From NCBI GenBank assembly GCA_031288885.1, contig JAITQP010000025.1:1-10374 (forward strand): a DNA stretch of 10,374 nt, read 5' to 3'. Below are positions 7,016 through 10,374 of this stretch, in pieces. Under the pieces are notes generated by a model. That model worked only from the letters and a program-made list of their open reading frames with translations, did not search any database and had not been told where the DNA came from. The stretch's first letter is position 1; each line of letters begins with the position of its first letter. The DNA is from Prevotellaceae bacterium (GTDB lineage Bacteria > Bacteroidota > Bacteroidia > Bacteroidales > UBA932). The translations under genes and the position numbers were made by a program.

Positions 7016-7540
7016 TTAACTCGACGCTTGATTTGTGCTGCAGGGTAAATTCCATTTGCCTTGCAGCTTTAGCGTTTGCTCTATCACATCGCGCACGCAG
7101 GTCATGCCGCCGGATTTGTCCGAAATGTACTCGCAAATGGCTTTCACCTCGGGCACAGCGTCGGCGGGACAGGTGGGTAGCCCGCTTTGCGCGAGTATTT
7201 CAACGTCGGGAATGTCGTCGCCCATGCAGAGCACCTCGTGAGGTTGCAGCCGATGCTTGCGGCAGAAATCCTCAAAATCTTTTATTTTGTTGCGCGAGCT
7301 AAGGTACACATCGGTAACGCCCAGCATGTTGAAGCGCTCCCGAATGCTCTCGCTGGCGCCACCCGTGATAATCCCTATCGGGTAGCCTTGCGTAACGGCG
7401 TAGCGCACGGCGTAGCCGTCTTTGGCGTTGTGCATCCGCAGAAAATCGCCGCCGGAGGCCAGCACCATGCCGTCCGTAAACACGCCGTCCACGTCAAATA
7501 CAAATGCTTTTATGTTGTGCAGCTTGGTTTTGTAGTTCAT
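7016..7540 (-). CDS. kdsC: 3-deoxy-D-manno-octulosonate 8-phosphate phosphatase (KdsC), HAD family
   Basis: This 174-residue cytoplasmic HAD phosphatase fits KdsC, which hydrolyses KDO 8-phosphate to KDO for the lipopolysaccharide inner core. HAD motif I is FDVDGVFTDG (nucleophile D16, acid/base D18), followed by the KDGYAV substrate loop typical of KdsC. Motif II is IITGG (T59), K85 is the likely motif III lysine, and motif IV is MGDDIPD (D108, D109, D112). The C-terminal KSGGMTCVRDVIE matches the family's closing GGxGxVRE segment. Length is normal for the C0-type, cap-less KdsC tetramer. Its ATG overlaps the stop of the upstream DUF2520 gene by 4 bases (ATGA), implying translational coupling. 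The pairing DUF2520-kdsC is common in Bacteroidota; the maf gene that often follows is not present here. Confidence 0.92.
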   Translation of the reverse strand: MNYKTKLHNIKAFVFDVDGVFTDGMVLASGGDFLRMHNAKDGYAVRYAVTQGYPIGIITGGASESIRERFNMLGVTDVYLSSRNKIKDFEDFCRKHRLQPHEVLCMGDDIPDVEILAQSGLPTCPADAVPEVKAICEYISDKSGGMTCVRDVIEQTLKLQGKWNLPCSTNQASS

Positions 7541-8349
7541 TTTGCTTTGCTTTGCTTTCCTTGGTTGCTTTCCTTGGTCATTATGCTCTCCGAAATCAGC
7601 TTGTAGATTTGCTGTATCAGCGGGTAGTCTGCGAGGGCTTTGATGTGCTGGCTCACAATTTTGGCGTCGCCTCGCATGGCGGGGCCTGTTTGCAGCAGCT
7701 CCGGATTGTCCACCTGTATAGCCCTTTCAAAGGTTTCGCAAATGAGCGGTTTTAGGGAAACGTAGCTCAAGTCCTTGTCGTTGAGCAGGCGGGCGGCTAT
7801 GGTCAGGAGGTGGTTGGAGAAGTTGCAGGCAAATACGGCGGCAATGTGCAGCAGCATCCGCTTTTCGGAGGTGATTTTGTACACCTCCGCCGAGAGCTTG
7901 CGCGCCATGAACATAAGCTCAATCATGGCAACATTGTCGCTCGCCTCCACGTACACGGGCACCCGCAAAAAGTTGACGCTGTGCCGCATAAACGTTTGCA
8001 GCGGGTAGAGCACGCCGTAGTGCGCTATGCCCCGCTTTTCGAACACGCTCATGGGCGTTGAGCCGGAGGTGTGCACCACAATGCCGCGGCCAAAGGTTGT
8101 TTTGCTCAGCACGTTTTCGATTTCGTCATCGGGAACAGCGATAATGTAAATATCTGCATTAGGGCTTAGGTCTGCCGGATTGTCGGTGCTTGCCGCGCCC
8201 AGCACCTTTGCCAGCTGCTGCGCCGTGCGAAGGTTGCGCGAGTACACCTGCACAATTTTATACCCCGCCCCATACAGCGCCGGCAGTAAGGATGCGGCTA
8301 CGTTGCCGCTCCCTATGCACGCTATTCGTTTTACAGTTGCGCTATCCAT
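7537..8349 (-). CDS. Rossmann-like/DUF2520 domain protein (predicted NAD(P)-dependent oxidoreductase)
   Basis: This 270-residue protein has an N-terminal NAD(P)-binding Rossmann domain with IGSGNVAASL (glycines 13 and 15), the IIAVPDDEI strand-turn and VVHTSGS, all like the N-terminal domain of prephenate dehydrogenase/pyrroline-5-carboxylate reductase relatives. The C-terminal DUF2520 domain begins around GVLYPLQTF and is mostly helical, containing ANFS/NHLL-type helices (CNFSNHLLTIAARLL) and LKPLICETFERAI. The reaction is unknown. It sits 2 bases downstream of the secreted coiled-coil protein gene and overlaps kdsC by 4 bases, so the three are probably one transcript. The last about 12 residues are low-complexity, Lys/Gln/Ser-rich and encoded by short tandem repeats, and look like a recent extension rather than part of the fold. 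Confidence 0.88.
   Translation of the reverse strand: MDSATVKRIACIGSGNVAASLLPALYGAGYKIVQVYSRNLRTAQQLAKVLGAASTDNPADLSPNADIYIIAVPDDEIENVLSKTTFGRGIVVHTSGSTPMSVFEKRGIAHYGVLYPLQTFMRHSVNFLRVPVYVEASDNVAMIELMFMARKLSAEVYKITSEKRMLLHIAAVFACNFSNHLLTIAARLLNDKDLSYVSLKPLICETFERAIQVDNPELLQTGPAMRGDAKIVSQHIKALADYPLIQQIYKLISESIMTKESNQGKQSKAK
7541..7579 (-). repeat. Short tandem repeats at the DUF2520/kdsC junction
   Basis: On the + strand this stretch is three copies of TTTGC (7541-7555) merging into two copies of a 13-base unit, GCTTTCCTTGGTT (7554-7566) and GCTTTCCTTGGTC (7567-7579). It encodes the last residues of the DUF2520 protein (KESNQGKQSKAK) and is at the same time the untranslated region directly upstream of the kdsC ATG. 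The pentamer and 13-mer are not multiples of three, so copy changes would alter the DUF2520 C-terminus and its overlap with kdsC. Confidence 0.7.
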
Positions 8350-8351
8350 GT

Positions 8352-9278
8352 TTATTTTAATGGTATTAAAAACTCGTGCGTCACCCTTTTAGCTCCAAAG
8401 CGGTACTGCACATTCACAAAATTCTCCATATCGGCGTAGCAGCCGTCGTAGCGGTAGGCTACGCTACACGTGTCGCCAGCGCCGGTTTGCGTAACGGTGG
8501 CACAGGTCGATTTTACCTGCGGCCTGCGCAGCGTCTTCACAGGGCGCTCCCCGAGCATGAGCCTGTAGGAGATTTGCCCCAGCGTATGCCCCACCTCCTC
8601 TATCCGGACGCCCTCGTAGAGCGCACGGTAGCGCGATTGCAGGTTGGCGGCTTTCTCCCTGCGGCTGTCCTCGAGCATCGAGGTCAGGCTGCCCAGCTCG
8701 TCCGCGGCGGCGTCTATCTGCTCCACGCTTTCCACCTGCGTGAGCAGGGCCTCCAGCTCGCCTATGCGCCGCGTAAGCTTTTGGTCTTCCTCCCTGAACT
8801 CCGCCACCAGCTTGCCCAGCTGCGCCGCGCTAAAGGGGTACTTAACGTAGTAGCGGTAGAGCTCCTGCCCGCTCGGCTTGAACCGAACCCGCTCCCAGTA
8901 CGAACTCTCCACCTTGCTGACCGAAATTCCCTGCAAAAACGGCGCCCTGTTTGCCTTAGTGGTGATGCTTTGCGCGTAGAATTCGGTAACTTGCTGACCT
9001 TGCTCCTGCAGGCTGCGCGTGCTTTCGCTGATAACCTGCTCGGCAACGCTGCGCACAATTTCCTGCTTCACCAGCAGCAGCGCCTCCTGCTGCGCCTCGC
9101 CGAGCGAAGCCGCGTCGCCTTGGGTGATGATGTAGCCGGTTTCCACCAGCTGCTTTGCCCAGCTGGGCTTTTTACCGCTGGTCTCCAGCGTTTTTTGCTG
9201 AGCAAAAACCGCTACCGCCCCAAGCAGCAGGATGAAGACGTGTATTATAATTCCGAGGGTAAATATTTTTTTCATCAT
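8352..9278 (-). CDS. Secreted coiled-coil protein of unknown function, LPP20-like pattern
   Basis: This 308-residue protein has a signal peptide (MMKKIF start, long hydrophobic stretch, likely cut at VFA before QQ, residues 26/27). Residues about 45-150 contain GYIITQGDAASLGEAQQEAL and a long helix, a pattern like the LPP20/SIMPL-like lipoprotein fold in which a G-x-G strand is followed by an Ala-rich helix. A highly charged helix of about 60 residues (about 160-220, with EEDQKLTRRIGELEALL) predicts a coiled coil. The C-terminal part is beta-rich with three Cys residues (TCATV, DTCSV, DGCYA) that could form disulfides in the periplasm. Start may be the first or second ATG. The gene lies 31 bases after a terminator that follows the lipoprotein gene and 2 bases before the DUF2520 gene. 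I do not recognise a named family with certainty; an envelope role is inferred. Confidence 0.8.
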   Translation of the reverse strand: MMKKIFTLGIIIHVFILLLGAVAVFAQQKTLETSGKKPSWAKQLVETGYIITQGDAASLGEAQQEALLLVKQEIVRSVAEQVISESTRSLQEQGQQVTEFYAQSITTKANRAPFLQGISVSKVESSYWERVRFKPSGQELYRYYVKYPFSAAQLGKLVAEFREEDQKLTRRIGELEALLTQVESVEQIDAAADELGSLTSMLEDSRREKAANLQSRYRALYEGVRIEEVGHTLGQISYRLMLGERPVKTLRRPQVKSTCATVTQTGAGDTCSVAYRYDGCYADMENFVNVQYRFGAKRVTHEFLIPLK

Positions 9279-9308
9279 ATAAGCCGGTTAAAACGCTACA
9301 CTGAAAAT

Positions 9309-9344
9309 CAAGCCGGCAATAGCCATGGGGCATTTGCCGGCTTG
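9309..9344 (-). terminator. Rho-independent-type terminator after the lipoprotein gene
   Basis: CAAGCCGGCAA (9309-9319) and TTGCCGGCTTG (9334-9344) form a perfect 11-bp stem with a 14-base loop. Read on the minus strand, the stem is followed by ATTTTC, a short T tract, so termination may be incomplete. It lies 21 bases after the lipoprotein stop codon and only 31 bases before the start of the next gene on the same strand. A further CCGGCTT on the minus strand (9287-9281) could pair with the first arm of the stem. Confidence 0.75.
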
Positions 9345-9365
9345 AAAACAAACAGCAACAGAAGG

Positions 9366-9935
9366 CTAATATCCTTGCTTTTTAGCAAATTCGGCCATTT
9401 CTGCATCGAAGTTTTGGCGGAATTTTTCGCGGTTAAAGAGCGTTTCGAGCTTCTTTTCCGCCTCAAAACCCTTTTCCAGCGCCTTGTAAACCTCCTCCTT
9501 GTTGGCCTCCACAGCCATGTAAACCTTGTACATGCCGTCGGTGGTTTGCGCAGTTTTGTTGCACGCTACGCTCAGGTTGCTGATTTGCTGGCTAACCACC
9601 TGCTTTGTCATTCCCTCAAACACCTCGGAGTAGTCCGACGGTTTTTGTCCGGCGTCATTCACGTAGCGCTCCTGCACCTGCTTAATCATGGTGGAGATGC
9701 TCCCCGCCAGCTCGGCGTTGGCGGCCATGCGCGCCTTATCGCGCGCGGTGTTCAGGTCTTTGCTTTGCCCAATACCAAGGCCGCGGAAAAATTCTTTGTC
9801 TGAGCGCTTGTCATCGCAAGGTATGCTCACCTCTTTTTCGCCGCCAGCCGTAACAACAGACTGGGGTTTGCACGACGAACACATTGCGCCCACTCCAAGG
9901 GCCGCTACAGCAACAAGAATAAATGATTTTTTCAT
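9366..9935 (-). CDS. LPP20-like lipoprotein of unknown function
   Basis: This 189-residue protein begins MKKSFILVAVAALGVGAMC and continues SSCK, a Bacteroidota-type lipoprotein signal in which C22 (after SS) or C19 would carry the lipid. A longer reading from an ATG at 9989 adds 18 residues before the signal peptide and is less likely. Residues 45-75 hold RGLGIGQSKDLNTARDKARM and AANAELAGSI, which match the LPP20 pattern of a G-x-G strand followed by an Ala-rich helix. A short beta segment (GMYKVYMAVEANKEEV) and a charged helical C-terminus follow. The protein resembles the next gene's product in layout, so the two are probably distant paralogs that act together in the envelope. It ends 21 bases before a strong hairpin. 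Upstream I see no full promoter consensus; a TACGTTTT at about 9950 is a weak -7-like match. Confidence 0.8.
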   Translation of the reverse strand: MKKSFILVAVAALGVGAMCSSCKPQSVVTAGGEKEVSIPCDDKRSDKEFFRGLGIGQSKDLNTARDKARMAANAELAGSISTMIKQVQERYVNDAGQKPSDYSEVFEGMTKQVVSQQISNLSVACNKTAQTTDGMYKVYMAVEANKEEVYKALEKGFEAEKKLETLFNREKFRQNFDAEMAEFAKKQGY

Positions 9936-10020
9936 TTGTTTAAAAATTTTAAAACGTAGATTTGATGGAATTTGCATGTAAATTCGCATCTTGAACTTAT
10001 CACGAACATGCCCGTTTTTT

Positions 10021-10068
10021 TTAGCTATTAGCTATTAACTATTAGTGATTAGTGATTAGGATTAATGA
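10021..10068. repeat. Degenerate 7-base tandem array, TTAGCTA/TTAGTGA type
   Basis: Seven units in a row read TTAGCTA, TTAGCTA, TTAACTA, TTAGTGA, TTAGTGA, TTAGGA and TTAATGA, all of the form TTAnnnA with one unit a base short. The array follows a run of eight T (10015-10022). It is the left side of the repeat island in the non-coding stretch 9936-10259; the bases between the lipoprotein start and the array show nothing else clear. Confidence 0.8.
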
Positions 10069-10069
10069 T

Positions 10070-10149
10070 GTTGTTACAACGGATACTTTGTCTTCGTCAT
10101 TGCGAGCGTAGCGTGCGCAATGATGAGAATAAAATGTTGTTGCAACAAC
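10070..10149. repeat. Palindrome cluster, REP-like element between two heptad arrays
   Basis: Three palindromes sit in 80 bases. GTTGTTACAAC (10070-10080) is symmetric around a central T. TCATTGCG (10097-10104) pairs with CGCAATGA (10116-10123) and an inner CG/CG step closes a small loop, giving an imperfect hairpin of at least 10 bp. GTTGTTGCAACAAC (10136-10149) is a perfect 14-base palindrome and echoes the first. The middle hairpin belongs to the widely seen GTCATTGCGAGC-type dispersed palindromes. No coding potential is seen here. Confidence 0.7.
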
Positions 10150-10152
10150 GCC

Positions 10153-10274
10153 ATTCCTAATTCGTGATTCCTAATTCCTAATTCGTAATTCCTAATTCGT
10201 AATTCCTAATTCGTAATTCCTAATTCGTAATTCCTAATTCGTAATTCCTAATTCGTAATTCAATTCGTAATTCC
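10153..10274. repeat. 14-base tandem repeat array, ATTCCTAATTCGTA units
   Basis: Full 14-base units start at 10153, 10174, 10188, 10202, 10216, 10230 and 10244, with a half unit at 10167-10173, a shortened 12-base unit at 10258-10269 and a final ATTCC. The first unit ends in G, the others are identical. Each unit is two 7-base halves, ATTCCTA and ATTCGTA. There are no spacers, so this is not a CRISPR array. The right edge overlaps the last codons and stop of the neighbouring minus-strand gene. Copy number probably varies between strains. Confidence 0.9.
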
Positions 10275-10374
10275 CTTCTTTCCTTGCTCCATAAAGCGTT
10301 TCAGCGTTGCGCTGCGGACGTCTATTTGCTGCAAGGCGTTGATTACGGCCTCCTCCTCGCTTTTGCCCACGCCC
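10260..10374 (-). CDS. C-terminal fragment of an unidentified protein, cut by the window edge
   Basis: A minus-strand reading frame enters from the right edge and ends with a TGA at 10262-10260, giving the last 37 residues: GVGKSEEEAVINALQQID, then VRSATLKRFMEQGKKGITN. The segment looks helical and charged, and codon use (GC-rich third positions) is like the neighbouring real genes until about 10278. The last four or five residues (GITN) and the stop are encoded by the edge of the 14-base repeat array, so the original end of the protein was probably slightly different. I do not recognise the family from this fragment, and frame choice rests on codon use and the absence of stops over 38 codons. 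Confidence 0.55.
   Translation of the reverse strand, partial: GVGKSEEEAVINALQQIDVRSATLKRFMEQGKKGITN

Noticed and set aside
8376..9803. A 475-codon open frame on the + strand
   Set aside because: It runs antisense across two good minus-strand genes and their terminator. Its composition (Leu/Arg/His/Val-rich) is that expected from reading GC-rich codons backwards, and it has no recognisable domain.
9936..9989. Upstream ATG extension of the lipoprotein
   Set aside because: It adds 18 residues before an otherwise standard MKKSF lipoprotein signal, so the start at 9935 is preferred.
10153..10274. CRISPR array
   Set aside because: The repeats are directly adjoining 14-base units without spacers, and no cas genes are present.

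Overview
The window looks like a chromosomal segment from a Bacteroidales-type bacterium (phylum Bacteroidota). The evidence is Bacteroidota-style promoters (TTTG, about 20 bases, TAnnTTTA/G), few Shine-Dalgarno sites, exported carbohydrate-active enzymes of families common in that phylum (GH97, PL38-like), a 4-base-overlapping pair of a DUF2520 protein gene and kdsC, and lipoproteins with an early Cys-rich export signal. The species cannot be named from the sequence alone.

Layout. (1) Bases 1-1418 hold an A+T-rich gene for an archaeal-type AAA ATPase with a C-terminal DUF234/PD-(D/E)XK domain, preceded by a promoter -7 element and a perfect hairpin in the leader. (2) Bases 1472-2448 hold a well-formed promoter and a gene for an Rpn-family PD-(D/E)XK nuclease/putative transposase with a repeat-bearing C-terminus. 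(3) Bases 2460-7005 hold three tightly packed genes for exported polysaccharide-degrading enzymes: a GH28-like beta-helix hydrolase, a GH97 enzyme and a PL38-like (alginate/glucuronan lyase superfamily) protein. They resemble the enzyme end of a polysaccharide utilisation locus acting on a uronic-acid-containing glycan. No SusC/SusD pair lies in the window. (4) On the minus strand, 9935 down to 7016, are a lipoprotein, an intrinsic terminator, a secreted coiled-coil protein related in pattern to the lipoprotein, a Rossmann/DUF2520 protein and KdsC (KDO 8-phosphate phosphatase, LPS inner-core synthesis). This group converges on the enzyme operon with only 10 bases between stop codons. (5) Bases 9936-10259 are non-coding and hold a repeat island: two oppositely oriented arrays of 7-base A+T-rich units flanking a core with three palindromes. 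The right-hand array runs into the 3' end of a further minus-strand gene whose stop codon lies inside the repeat.

The enzyme operon probably works as one exported unit: lyase and beta-helix hydrolase would cut the polyuronate or pectin-like backbone while GH97 trims alpha-linked sugars. The minus-strand genes are housekeeping and envelope functions. The most notable points are the repeat island, the GH97 active-site substitutions, a possible gene-within-gene in the Rpn nuclease, a possible attenuator between the two envelope-protein genes, and the Rpn gene sitting 11 bases upstream of the catabolic operon without a visible separate promoter.
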